From: Spirodela intermedia
Taxonomy: Eukaryota > Streptophyta > Magnoliopsida > Alismatales > Araceae
Assembly (NCBI GenBank): GCA_902729315.2
Contig: LR746276.1
Span: 4,260,169 to 4,324,168 of the forward strand
Direction of reading: 5' to 3'
Length of the DNA: 64,000 bases
The stretch's first letter is position 1. Each line of letters opens with the position of its first letter. Positions 1 to 10,662 of the stretch are shown here, piece after piece. A program made the translations under genes and the position numbers. The notes beneath the pieces were generated by a model, which saw nothing but the letters and a program-made list of their open reading frames with translations, searched no databases and was not told the origin of the DNA.

Positions 1-1684
1 CAAGAGATTATGATTCACCAGCCACATCATGGTCTAGCATAGCATGCATGGCATGCATGCGATTTAATTTTCTTCTTCTCTTCGAGATCTCTTTGTTAGA
101 TCCTGGGTTATCACGCATATAATGATATTTTATGAGAAATATTTTTCTTTAATTATCACCCATAATGATGATTAAAGCATGCTTATCTGATGCTAGTTTT
201 AGAAGTCTCTTTAACAGTGCAGCTGTGGCTCTCTGGTTCTACAAGAGGTGGCCCTCTTACATCAACCCTCCTTATCCTCATGATCTTCCATGCCGGCTTT
301 GAACTTGTTTGCATCTCTCGAGATAACCAACTGTGGATTTCTAATTTTTCTAACACAAAGATTAATTCAAAAGAAAATAATAAATAAAATAGGATGAGAT
401 AAATGATAAAAGTTTATCTTCATTAGTTACTAGCCTTCTTTATCAATTAATTTCAGATATTTAACTCTCATGTCAGCTCTAGATAATAAGAGAAAGGGTT
501 TAATGATGAGATGATTAAATCAAAAATAGTGGAAAATAGATTATAGATTATGATGTGAAAAAATGAGAAAGGTGGTTATCAATAAAATAACTTCTAATAT
601 GGGAAGAATGTTTTGAAATAATTAAAAATAAGACGTAAAGTAAAGTGAAAGTAAATAAGCTTAGGAAATATCCTTGGTTTTCAATCAAGGATAAATTAAA
701 ATAAGTAAATTCATGGTCATAAACACTTTTAAAACTAAAATTACACTCTACTTTTCATCACACAGCAAAGTCCTATAGAACTAAGATTTTTTTTAATTAA
801 AATATCAAATCTAGATTAAACCTTATAACTTTGAATAATTCCTTTCCTTGTCCGTCACCCAATGACGAAAAAAGAAACTATAAGTAATTAAAAGTAGAAT
901 TTTAACTAAATTCGAAATGAGGAAGACTAAGAACAATTATTAAAGCTCTCTACTTTCTTTGTATGTAACCCAAGAAAATGAGAAGAACAAAATCGAAGTA
1001 AGAGTCTCTGTGATCAATGTATGTCACCCAAAGAATAGAACAAATATGAAATAAGGTAATAATAACAATTAAAAATACAAAAAAGACCATTGATTTGTAG
1101 CCAGATTTTTCCCTATATCTTTCTCCTTCCCTTGCTCTCCAGGCTTGTTTCCTACCTTCTAGCCTCTTGCACTCCAACCAACCCTTTGTGAGATCCCTTA
1201 GTTCAAGTGAGGGGCCTCCTTTCTCTTATTCAAATTCAAAAGTCTCTCATTTTCTTTTGGATTGAATTATTTTTTTTATTTTCCATCTTCAATCTTTGAC
1301 TTCTATTTCTTACTCCAAGTCTTGTCAAAATATGTATTTTTGGTATATATAATCATTCATTAATAAGTAAAAGAGATTCATTTCAAATTCTAGATCAAAT
1401 TTTACTAAGTTATCCATTTTTTGGATTTCTCTTAATTTTCAAATTTTTTTATTGATTCATGTTGTTTTTGAACTTTTTTGAGGTTTTCTCGGCATTTCCA
1501 CTATGTTCCCTTTGTGTTCTGTTGGGTCAAACCTAAGGAGGACATAGGGATCAAACCCAGGCCACCCACTTGATAGGTGGGTTAATGATCAACCATATGG
1601 CTTTTTCATCCCATAAAAAAAAATTAGGTAGGCTTATACATATGACGTTTTCATCCCATAAACAAAATGATTAGGACCACAATA
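1..1684. other. AT-rich distal flank of unit 1, no gene seen
   Basis: No convincing coding region is visible: the open frames are short, AT-rich and unlike any protein I recognise. The whole stretch recurs reverse-complemented at about 54866-56549 (unit 3), so it belongs to the duplicated block. Around 1530-1590 lies a tRNA-like or SINE-like string (gggatcaaacccaggcc, then a short cccacttgat/aggtggg inverted repeat) of a kind common in plant repeats. I could not delimit an element around it. Confidence 0.6.
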
Positions 1685-2460
1685 ATGACCCTTTGAGTTA
1701 ATTTTCCTTTTCTATAAATTTAATATAACATTTTCTTTAAAATTTTAACAATATATTCAGTTAAAAATACGTATAACCATTAATAACACAATAATTTTTT
1801 GAATTAAAATTTATTTCTTTAAACATTATTCCCCTTATGTTTTATTTAGGTAAAGTTGAAAATGTCACCCCTCATTTAATTTATTGGAGTTTAAAATAAA
1901 AAATTAAGAGTATGAAATTAAAAATTACATTTTTCATGAAATTGTCTTTATTTGTTAAGAACTACTTTTGCTGCTAAGATTAGTTAAATCGATAAAAAAT
2001 CAGTTTTCATCAAAAATATCTAAAACTGCTCGACATGTTCTCAACTATTTCATTTTAAATTTATTACCCACAAGCCCCTTTGCGACACCTTCCAGTATCT
2101 AGAATGCCATTTCTATTTAATTCAAGCATTTAAAGTGAAGATTAGATATGAATAGATGAAAAATTCGAAGATGCTTTTCATGGTTTCTCATCAATTCATT
2201 CTTATTTGATACGCCTCTATTTGCAGGAAATTAGAAGGAAACCTTTTTTTTAGTTCAGAGGTTAGAAGAAAAACGTAAAAAAATTACTATAACATACTCA
2301 AGGTTCTCGTGGTCATTTCTCAATGGAAAATTTAACACAATATAATCGGTCAAAATCATTGTTCCAAAACAATATTTGTTATTTCTCATCATTCCATTTA
2401 TTGTAACATTTTCCCAAAAAGGCTAGTTAACCCATCTCATCCACTTTGCAATAGGACATG
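1685..2460 (+). repeat. Diverged repeat alpha of the unit flank
   Basis: This AT-rich block shares a string of landmarks, in the same order and orientation, with beta (2590-3640) and gamma (7425-8056, complete at 62205-63430). They are a 'ttgagttaattttcctt' start, a 'ttattaccc(a/t)caagcc' segment, 'ttaattcaagcattta', and an end like 'cattttcccaa..ctcatccactttgc'. It has no coding capacity. The element type is unknown; it could be an old tandem duplication or a worn non-coding transposon. Confidence 0.55.
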
Positions 2461-2589
2461 GAGAAATTAAGGGACTGAGGTGTGGGGGGGGAAGAGAGAG
2501 TGATGGAGAGAAATGGAAACTTAGTGACAAGACGAAATATAATTCTAGACACATAATAGACACATAAGAATGAGAGATAGACACATGAA

Positions 2590-3640
2590 ATCATATTTGA
2601 AATAGATTCACAATGGAATGAGCACCACAAAAGAATAAAATATTTCAATTTGTGATGAAGTTTACAATATTAGTCGGACAATTCATTAAGCTTAAGTTTA
2701 GAAAAGAATATGACAACACATGGCAAGATTTGTAACTATAGTAAAAAAATAATTATCAGGAAGCCAAAAATGCAGGATATAAAATCATGCCCACCTCTCT
2801 TTTGGTTTCTCATGCTACCTTAATTGAATCAATAAGGCTCTTTAAAAAAGTATCATGACTCTTAATAGACTCGTAAACTTATTTTAATGGATATAATGTC
2901 TCCTTGGGTTAATTTTCCTTTCTCTGAATTTGGTGTAACAATTTTATTTCAAATAAAGTTTTTCGAAAATAATCATTTAAAAAATTATCAAGATAAATTA
3001 TGAAGATATAACTAATTTTTTAGTTAAGTTTTATTTATTTAAAATTGATTCCCCTTATTTTTCATTTATAGGATTTTTTTTAAAAAAGGTTTATGCATAT
3101 TCAGTAACAAACTAAATGGTTTTATGATGGTAGTTTCCTCTATAGCATCAACTCCTTATTTTTAGCTTAAATAAACTGAGAAAATATCATTTTTAATCTG
3201 TAATATCTAAAACAATTCGAGATTTTCTTGGTTACCTTCGTTTTGAATTTTATTACCCTCAAGCCCCAGTTGAACCATATTTCAATATCTATAAGACCAT
3301 TTTCATTTAATTCAAGAATTTAAGGTAAAGATTGGGTGCTTATAAGGAAAAACTAGGAGATGCTTTTCATGGTTTTCGCCAAATATAGAATGTATATAAC
3401 TCTCTTTCTAAGGAACTTGGTAGGAAACGTTTTCTTTAACTTAGAGGTCAAATGAAAAGAATAATTTTTTTTATCAATACTTTAGGTTTTCATCGTTATT
3501 TCTCAATGGAGAATTTAACCCAATATAATCCGGTCTAAATCATTATTCCACTACCATGTTTTTATTTCTTATCATTAAATTTATTCCAAAATTTCCCAAG
3601 CACGCCAAATCACTCGTCTCATCCAAAGTCGTAAGAAAAT
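2590..3640 (+). repeat. Diverged repeat beta, on the 3' side of CDC20 copy 1
   Basis: This is the second member of the alpha/beta/gamma family, in the same orientation. It starts near 'aaatagattcacaatgg' and ends near 'cacgccaaatcactcgtctcatcc', where GC content jumps at the gene-side boundary. The copies in units 2, 3 and 4 lie at about 11400-12440, 52910-53960 and 57372-58422. Confidence 0.55.
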
Positions 3641-3819
3641 GTTTATTAGTACTTTTTTTATTATCTGAAGAAAATCGCTTCAGGCTGAGCTCTACAGTCC
3701 AATTGTTCCACATATTTTCCTCCTGCTTTTCTCCCACTGTGCGAAGCGAAGCAATCAGCCGGAACTGCTGATCACCGTTGGCGCCGAGGCTGAGCAGAGA
3801 AGCATGAACAGGCGAAGAG

Positions 3820-3856
<37 letters not shown>

Positions 3857-4391
3857 GACCTTGAAGACAGGAAGGTTCCGGTCCATGGTGGACGTCGTCA
3901 CCGTTGTCGGCGTCGGAGCCTGTACATCGTCATCGCCGGTGTCCACGCCGCCGTGCATCATCATGCTCCTGCCGTCAGGCCTTGGTCGACGAAGATTCCG
4001 GCTCCGATCATCAACTTCCTAGAATTCTTCGGGGCACCCAACTTCTGGTGACAACGGAAGACCGCCGGCGATACGCATTTAACCAAACAGAGAAAATATG
4101 CAGACATGTTCCTCCGCCGACGAGGAGGAAGAAGAAGAAAACCGGCAGCTGCATCTATGACCAGGAAAGGAAAGCAACTCAAGAAAACTCGGCCGATCGA
4201 AGAAAACTCGGAGTAAATATCCGACGGATCGACGACCGCAGAAGCGGAAAACGATTCGAGAAAAATGTCAGAGAAATCCATCATCGTGCATACAAGAGAA
4301 AGAAGAAGAAAACTCGGGCGGGCGGCGGGCTAGAAGGGGAGAACCGGGCTCTTCCCCGCCCCGTCTGCCCACCCTTGTTGTCCCCTGTACA
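3641..4391 (-). other. GC-rich region 3' of CDC20 copy 1 (3' UTR or captured exon)
   Basis: This GC-rich stretch lies just downstream of the CDC20 stop codon and recurs in every copy (10663-11390, 52159-52880, 58420-59173). It contains short open frames on the gene strand (3961-4284 and 3755-3964), including an exon-like segment following a 'ttgtcaccag' acceptor-like site. I recognise no protein family. It may be a long 3' UTR, possibly spliced, or a piece of a neighbouring gene copied along with CDC20. Confidence 0.4.
3824..3851. repeat. (GA)n microsatellite 3' of copy 1
   Basis: About 14 GA units. The same microsatellite appears as (CT)n near 52699-52726 (copy 3), as (GA)n near 58606-58635 (copy 4), and in a much shorter, interrupted form near 11201-11229 (copy 2). 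Its length differs between otherwise near-identical copies, so it is a marker for telling them apart. Confidence 0.9.
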
Positions 4392-6151
4392 TTACCTGAT
4401 GCGGCTGAAGCTGGAGAATTGCTCTAGGTCCGGAGGGGGCTTCGGAGGCGACCTCCTCGTCGTCTCCGGCGATCCAAAGACGTTCCAGAACCTCAGCGTC
4501 TCGTCACCCGACACCGACGCCACCGTGCACCCGTCCGGGCTCTGCGAAGCCGATATCTCGCCGTCATACCAGCATTATAGACAACAGCTGGGAATAAACC
4601 GACAGGATCTGGGGGGATTTTGGTCCATACCACGGCCGTGCACAAGACTTGGGAACTGTGGCCGGTGAGGTCGATAATCTTCCTAAAAGAGGGGTACTTC
4701 CACAAAGTCAGCTGGTTCTGACCGAACCCATGGGAGCTTAGCAGCTCCTTCTCCTTCTTGCTCCACAGCAGGGAGCAGACCTGGGACCCCGTGTCCACCG
4801 AGTCGAGGCAAGTGCCGTTCTCGGTGTTCCAGAGCTTGATACACCGGTCGTTGCCGCCGCCGCCGGAGGCCAGCAGGTTGCTCTGGAAGGGGCACCATGC
4901 GAGGGCCTTCACGGCGGAGGCATGCTTGTCGAACCTGTGGATCCAGGGACCTTGGGAGGTCCGCGGAGCAGTGGCCGTCGATGCCCTGCGCAGGTCCCAG
5001 ATGTGGACTAGGTTGTCGTCGCCGCCGCTGGCCAGACGCCGGCCGGAACCAGACCACCTTAACCCGCAGACTTCTCCTCTGTGGCCTCTGTATGAGTGGA
5101 CGACGTGAGACCTGATTCTCACGTCGTTGTTCACCACCTTGCCATCCTTCCCTCCCGTCGTCAGAATGTGATTGCTCCATGAGAGCGATCCGACTCGAGA
5201 ACGGTGTACACCTCTCAGAGTCCTCAGCTGCAGCGGCGGATAAACACAGAGGACGATTCTCGTCAGAAAAGGAAACCCTGAAATCCTCTAGGCAGGGAGG
5301 GAAGGAGGTCTGGCCACTTACCAGTCGCTGGGAGTCGGTATCCCACAGCTGGACGTCGGAGCCGTTCAGACCCAGTGCAAGGTACCGGCCATCTGGAGCC
5401 CAGGAGACGCTCGCTGCGGCTCCGAGGTCGTCCTCCGCCATCATCATCTCCAACGTGGAACCGTCGGTGCCGTTCCACAGGTGGACGGTGCGGCCGAGGG
5501 CGATAGACAGGATGTTCCTGCTCCCCCAGTCCAGCGCGTTAAGGTAGTAGTCGTCGGCCATTTCCGGGATTAACAGCATCCGATCTGCCGACCGGGAGAT
5601 TTCTCTCGTCTGTTTCGTGGACTTGGGGTGGTGATCGAAGGAGACCTCTTCGGCCGTGGAGGAGGAAGCAGGGGGCCGCGCCTGGAAGGCCAGAATCCGA
5701 TTTCTATTCGGGAGCAACCTCTCGGCCAGGAGTTTCCCGTAGGTCTGCCCCGGATGGGAGGCCAGGGCGGCGGCTTTCTCCTTCTCTTTCCTGGTTTGTG
5801 TCAGCAGGTAGAAGGCCATGTCGAAGTCCATTGCTGATCTGTTGGGGATAAATCGATCGCCCTGAATCGCCGAGATGATGACGTTCAGAGAACGACTAAC
5901 TACGCAATTAGGAATACGAAGGAAACGTAATCTGCAGAAATCATGAATCTGGTGGCACCAGAAATCTAAATCGAAACCCTAAATGGTTTAGAATAAAGAA
6001 CTGGGTCAATCCGTCGAGGGCTTACGCTGTGCTTGGAAACGCCATGCTGCCTCGAGATGAGTCTTGACTGACGGGCCTCCTGAATGGAGCTGCGGCTTAT
6101 CGAAGATGATTCCTCTTCGCTGCAGCTCTTCAATCCCCAGGAAGCCATCAT
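4392..6151 (-). CDS. CDC20: CDC20 copy 1, APC/C activator (WD40)
   Basis: This is a cell-division-cycle 20 protein. In the known family it binds the anaphase-promoting complex, recruits mitotic substrates for ubiquitination and is the target of the spindle checkpoint. The model has four coding exons on the minus strand: 6026-6151, 5322-5861, 4631-5227 and 4392-4541, with introns of 164, 94 and 89 bp that all have GT/AG ends and phase 0. The protein is 470 residues, normal for a plant CDC20. Visible features are the C-box DRFIPNR (44-50), a Mad2-binding-like RILAFQ (97-102), seven-bladed WD40 repeats from about 147 to 445, and the C-terminal IR tail (469-470). The start is the first ATG of a double ATG; joining exon 1 to exon 2 recreates the usual [11 protein letters not shown] context. 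Oddity: residue 415, the Arg of the RVL motif, is Gln here (CGA to CAA), unlike the other three copies. Activity is not proven. Confidence 0.9.
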
Positions 6152-6779
6152 CGCCGCGTCCCAGGATCTGCGAAATCAGCAGAAAAAAGGACCACAAGGC
6201 AAGAGGAAAACCAGCCGCAGACGCGGCAGACCGGCAGACCAACGAGAGGTGGGAGGCAAGTAAGAAAACAGAGGAAGAGAGAAATCTCTGCGCAAAGAGA
6301 TCGTCAGGATAGCCGGGAAAGAAAACCACCCGCAGACGTCAGCTGTAGAAGAACGAGAAACCAGGAAGAACACGCCAGCAGACTTGGAGATCTATTGACA
6401 GAGGAGATGTGGAAAAATCAAGAAAAACAAGAAATAGACTTTCCCGTCGACGGGAATAATCCGCACAAAACCAACCAAGAAAGAAGACCAGTCGCAGAAG
6501 CAAATCTACAGACTAACGAGACGCGAGAAGAAAGAACAAAGATGCACGGGATAAGGGACTTCCCCGCGCTCAAAGGCCGTCACCGAAACGAAAGACGGCC
6601 GCAGACGGAGCAGATTCGCAGGCCAATCCAGAGCGACCTCCGGCAGGAATCAACCGCAAGAGATCGCAGCACCAAGAAGGAGTCACCAGAGAGGGAGAGA
6701 GAGCGAGCGAGCGAGAGCGAGGGAACGGTAGACAGAGAAAGAGCGGGAGAGAATGAGAGAGATGACTGGACGGAATGGG
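6152..6779 (-). promoter_or_regulatory. Long CT-rich 5' leader of CDC20 copy 1
   Basis: About 600 bases separate the TATA box from the ATG. On the gene strand the stretch is pyrimidine-rich, including CT/GCTC runs near 6690-6720. It may contain a leader intron, which I could not place with confidence. Antisense open frames here (6395-6871, for example) have a repetitive charged composition and are treated as chance. Confidence 0.5.
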
Positions 6780-6850
6780 CTATATATACGGCCAAGATTC
6801 AAAGGCGCGCCAAGGCGTACTTCCCGCCAACGGTCATCTTCATAACGGCC
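6780..6850 (-). promoter_or_regulatory. CDC20 promoter: TATA box, two E2F-like sites, two MSA cores
   Basis: On the gene strand a TATATATAG box lies at 6780-6788. Upstream of it are two E2F-like sites: TTGGCGCGCC (about 6805-6814) and TTGGCGGGAA (6821-6830). Overlapping the latter, 6826-6836 reads GCCAACGGTCA on the plus strand, a 10 of 11 match to the mitosis-specific activator (MSA) element bound by three-repeat MYB proteins. A second AACGG core is at 6844-6848. G2/M control is expected for plant CDC20, and this arrangement agrees with it. The block is conserved upstream of copies 3 and 4 and absent upstream of copy 2. Confidence 0.7.
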
Positions 6851-7424
6851 CGCCTCTTTCTCTCTCTTTAGGCAGGGGTTCTTGGCTCATGAATTAAGCG
6901 AGCTTAACTATGATAAGCTCCACATTGATTCACCGGTTTGTGCGCCATTTCCCTATACTACTTAGCATAGTAAAACGCACCACAAAATCCTCTTTCTTCG
7001 TGTTGATGTTGATGGAACTGATCCTTGTAAAACTCTTATTGGTGTATTCAAGCATATTGGTTACTTTAAACGTTTTTTATTATGGGTGATTGATTAACCA
7101 TTGTAAACTCTAGGATTATAATTTTTGGTCTCTTTATTGAATTGAAACACAAGAGGTTAACTAACTTGTTCTATGTTAAGCTCCAAATTGTTCCATATCT
7201 AATCCCCTAAGATCCTTAAATCTTAGTCTATTAATTATCTTTCCCCTTCCAAGCAAGGAAGGAGAGTTCTATAAAGAGTTCTCTATCAGATCGTGCAAAA
7301 TTAAACAATTTATTTACTTTTAGATTGTTTCATTTCAACGATCTTTTAAACATTGTTGATTTGAGCTAGTACTGCAAGTGTGTAGCACTTGGGTTTTTTT
7401 AGTTCTATACACAAGTATAGAAAT
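6851..7424. other. AT-rich upstream flank of copy 1, no gene seen
   Basis: I see no supported coding region. The stretch repeats at 37500-38080, 61633-62204 and, inverted, at 49128-49700, always directly upstream of the CDC20 promoter, so it travels with the duplicated unit. Confidence 0.5.
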
Positions 7425-8056
7425 GTGTATACATTGGAAATATATTTGAAATAAATTCACAATGGAATAAGCACCACATAAAAAATCAAATATTTCTATT
7501 TGTGATGAAGGCTATAATATTATTTGACAATTTATGAAGCTTCAATTTTGGTACTGATGTGACAACACATGGCGAGATTTGTAACTAATGTTAAAAACTA
7601 CTAGGCAGCCCTTAATGTAGAATATGGAGATTGGAGTTCAACCGACAAAGGAAATAAAGGATTGAGAATAATATGAGGAAAGTAATTTCGCTTGACCAAA
7701 CCACTATAAGCCTAGTGTGTGAAGACTATTGAGAATAATTTGAGGAAAATACTAGTTTGATCATAAAAAAGGTCATGTTCACCTCTCTTTTAGTTCCTCA
7801 TGCTGCCTTTATCAAATCAATAAGGCTCTTTACAAAACAAACATGACACTTAATAGAACAATACGCTTATTTGAATAGATATATATGAGGTCTCTTTGAG
7901 TGAATTTTCCTTTCTATAGATTTACTATAATATTTTTTTTTCATAGATGTTAGAATAAGAATTTAATCTAATAAAAATTATCTAAATCAATTAGGAAAGT
8001 GCTAAATAATCTTAAATTAAATTTTATTTCTGTAAAATTTATTCCATGTTTTAGGA
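7425..8056 (+). repeat. Diverged repeat gamma, truncated copy
   Basis: This is the third member of the alpha/beta/gamma family and lies upstream of the gene in the same orientation as the other two. The fuller copy is at 62205-63430. Here it stops abruptly at about 8056, after 'attccatgttttaggaag', where the sequence switches to an inverted piece of alpha. Confidence 0.55.
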
Positions 8057-8570
8057 AGTGGATGAGATGGGTTAACTAGCTTGTTTGGGAAAATGTTGCA
8101 GTAAATGGAATGATGAGAAATAACAAAGATTGTTTTGGAACAACGATTTTGACAGATTATATTGTGTTAAATTTTCCATTGAGAAATGACCACGAGAACC
8201 TTGAGTATTTTATAGTAAACTTTTTACGTTTTTCTTGTAACCTCTAAACTAAACAAAAAGGTTTCCTTCTAATTTCCTGCAAATAGAGGCATATCAAATA
8301 AGAATGAATTGATGAGAAACCATGAAAGGCATCTTTGGATTTTTCATCTATTCGTATCCGATCTTCACTTTAAATGCTTGAATCAAATAGAAATGGCATT
8401 CTAGATACTGGAAGGTGTCGCAAAGGGGCTTGTGGGTAATAAATTTAAAATCGAAATAGTTGAGAACATGTCGAGCAGTTTTAGATATTTTTGATGAAAA
8501 ATGATTTTTTATCTATTTAACTAATCTTAGCAGAAAAAGTAGATCTTAACAAATAAAGACAATTTCATGT
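8057..8570 (-). other. Displaced inverted piece of alpha between copies 1 and 2
   Basis: This 0.5 kb is the reverse complement of about 1936-2450 of unit 1. Its left edge joins truncated gamma with a shared 'aag'. Its right edge joins the copy 2 leader in 'aatttcatgtcgtcgacggg'. It is therefore a rearrangement scar with two breakpoints, and it replaces the CDC20 promoter that should lie upstream of copy 2. Confidence 0.7.
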
Positions 8571-8902
8571 CGTCGACGGGAAAGTCTATTTTCCTGTTTT
8601 TCTTGATTTTTCCACATCTCCTTTGTCAATAGATCTCCAGGTCTGCTGGCGTGTTCTTCCTGGTTTCTCGTTCCTCTATAGCTCGCGTCTGCGGGTGGTT
8701 TTCTTTCCCGGCTATCGTGACGATCTCTTTGCGCAGAGATTTCTCTCTTCCTCTGTTTTCTTACTTGCCTCCCCACCTCTCGTTGGTCTGCCGGTCTGCC
8801 GCGTCTGCGGCTGGTTTTCCTCTTGGCTTGTGGTTGCAACTATCTATCTGTGCAGGAATTTGTCCTTTTCTCTGCTGATTTCGCAGATCCTGGGACGCGG
8901 CG
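8571..8902 (+). promoter_or_regulatory. Truncated 5' leader of CDC20 copy 2
   Basis: The stretch matches the last 300 or so bases of the copy 3 leader (from about 50099) but lacks the TATA, E2F and MSA block and the first half of the leader. It has an insertion of roughly 25-30 bases around 8830-8860 and more substitutions than the other copies. Confidence 0.7.
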
Positions 8903-10662
8903 ATGATGGCTTCCTGGGGATTGAAGAGCTGCAGCGAAGAGGAATCATCTTCGATAAGCCGCAGCTCCATTCAGGAGGCCCGTCAGTCAAGACTCATCTC
9001 GAGGCAGCATGGCGTTTCCAAGCACAGCGTAAGCCCTCGACGGATTGACCCAGTTCTTTATTCTAAACCATTTAGGGTTTCGATTTAGATTTCTAGTGCC
9101 ACCAGATTCATGATTTCTGCAGATTACGTTTCCTTCGTATTCCTAATTGCGTAGTTAGTCGTTCTCTGAACGTCATCATCTCGGCGATTCAGGGCGATCG
9201 ATTTATCCCCAACAGATCAGCAATGGACTTCGACATGGCCTTCTACCTGCTGACACAAACCAGGAAAGAGAAGGAGAAAGCCGCCGCCCTGGCCTCCCAT
9301 CCGGGGCAGACCTACGGGAAACTCCTGGCCGAGAGGTTGCTCCCGAATAGAAATCGGATTCTGGCCTTCCAGGCGCGGCCCCCTGCTTCCTCCTCCACGG
9401 CCGAGGAGGTCTCCTTCGATCACCAGCCCAAGTCCACGAAACAGACGAGAGAAATCTCCCGGTCGGCAGATCGGATGCTGTTAATCCCGGAAATGGCCGA
9501 CGACTACTACCTTAACGTGCTGGACTGGGGGAGCAGGAACATCCTGTCTATCGCCCTCGGCCGCACCGTCCACCTGTGGAACGGCACCGACGGTTCCACG
9601 TTGGAGATGATGATGGCGGAGGACGACCTCGGAGCCGCAGCGAGCGTCTCCTGGGCTCCAGATGGCCGGTACCTTGCACTGGGTCTGAACGGCTCCGACG
9701 TCCAGCTGTGGGATACCGACTCCCAGCGACTGGTAAGTGGCCAGACCTCCTTCCCTCCCTGCCTAGAGGATTTCAGGGTTTCCTTTTCTGACGAGAATCG
9801 TCCTCTGTGTTTATCCGCCGCTGCAGCTGAGGACTCTGAGAGGTGTACACCGTTCTCGAGTCGGATCGCTCTCATGGAGCAATCACATTCTGACGACGGG
9901 AGGGAAGGATGGCAAGGTGGTGAACAACGACGTGAGAATCAGGTCTCACGTCGTCCACTCATACAGAGGCCACAGAGGAGAAGTCTGCGGGTTAAGGTGG
10001 TCTGGTTCCGGCCGGCGTCTGGCCAGCGGCGGCGACGACAACCTAGTCCACATCTGGGACCTGCGGAGGGCATCGACGGCCACTGCTCCGCGGACCTCCC
10101 AAGGTCCCTGGATCCACAGGTTCGACAAGCATGCCTCCGCCGTGAAGGCCCTCGCATGGTGCCCCTTCCAGAGCAACCTGCTGGCCTCCGGCGGCGGCGG
10201 CAACGACCGGTGTATCAAGCTCTGGAACACCGAGAACGGCACTTGCCTCGACTCGGTGGACACGGGGTCGCAGGTCTGCTCCCTGCTGTGGAGCAAGAAG
10301 GAGAAGGAGCTGCTAAGCTCCCATGGGTTCGGTCAGAACCAGCTGACTTTGTGGAAGTACCCCTCTTTTAGGAAGATTATCGACCTCACCGGCCACAGTT
10401 CCCGAGTCTTGTGCACGGCCGTGGTATGGACCAAAATCCCCCCAGATCCTGTCGGTTTATTCCCAGCTGTTGTCTATAATGCTGGTATGACGGCGAGATA
10501 TCGGCTTCGCAGAGCCCGGACGGGTGCACGGTGGCGTCGGTGTCGGGTGACGAGACGCTGAGGTTCTGGAACGTCTTTGGATCGCCGGAGACGACGAAGA
10601 AGTCGCCTCCGAAGCCCCCTCCGGACCTAGAGCCATTCTCCAGCTTCAGCCGCATCAGGTAA
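8903..10662 (+). CDS. CDC20: CDC20 copy 2, intact frame without its own promoter
   Basis: This copy has the same gene structure as copy 1, on the plus strand: exons 8903-9028, 9193-9732, 9827-10423 and 10513-10662, introns of 164, 94 and 89 bp with GT/AG ends, and stop TAA at 10660-10662. The product is 470 residues with C-box, RILAFQ motif, WD40 propeller and IR tail. It keeps RVL at 415-417. Differences from the other copies include Gln120 in place of His, Val151, Lys450-Lys451 and Pro462. The normal promoter is missing, so a correct coding frame need not mean expression. It lies head to head with copy 1, the start codons being about 2.75 kb apart. Confidence 0.88.

Noticed and set aside
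1530-1600. tRNA gene or SINE
   Set aside because: There is a B-box-like string and a short inverted repeat, but no cloverleaf, no A box at the proper distance and no element ends.
3904-4668. 254-codon open frame antisense to CDC20 exon 4 and its 3' region (also at 10386, 51882 and 58686)
   Set aside because: It overlaps a confirmed CDC20 exon in antisense, is Arg-rich from GC bias, and resembles no protein family. Its repetition only reflects the copied gene.
4683-5831. 382-codon single open frame over CDC20 exon 2, intron 2 and part of exon 3
   Set aside because: It reads through intron 2 into the wrong frame. The spliced model with GT/AG junctions restores a full WD40 protein, so the unspliced frame is not the gene product.
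4392-6151. CDC20 copies as retrogenes carried by LTR elements
   Set aside because: All copies keep three introns, the promoter and flanks, and no poly-A or target duplication surrounds the gene. Genomic duplication is the better explanation.
6395-6871. 158-codon charged open frame opposite the CDC20 leader and promoter
   Set aside because: It is antisense to the leader, covers the TATA box, and has Arg/Glu-rich composition from GA repeats. It is not a gene.
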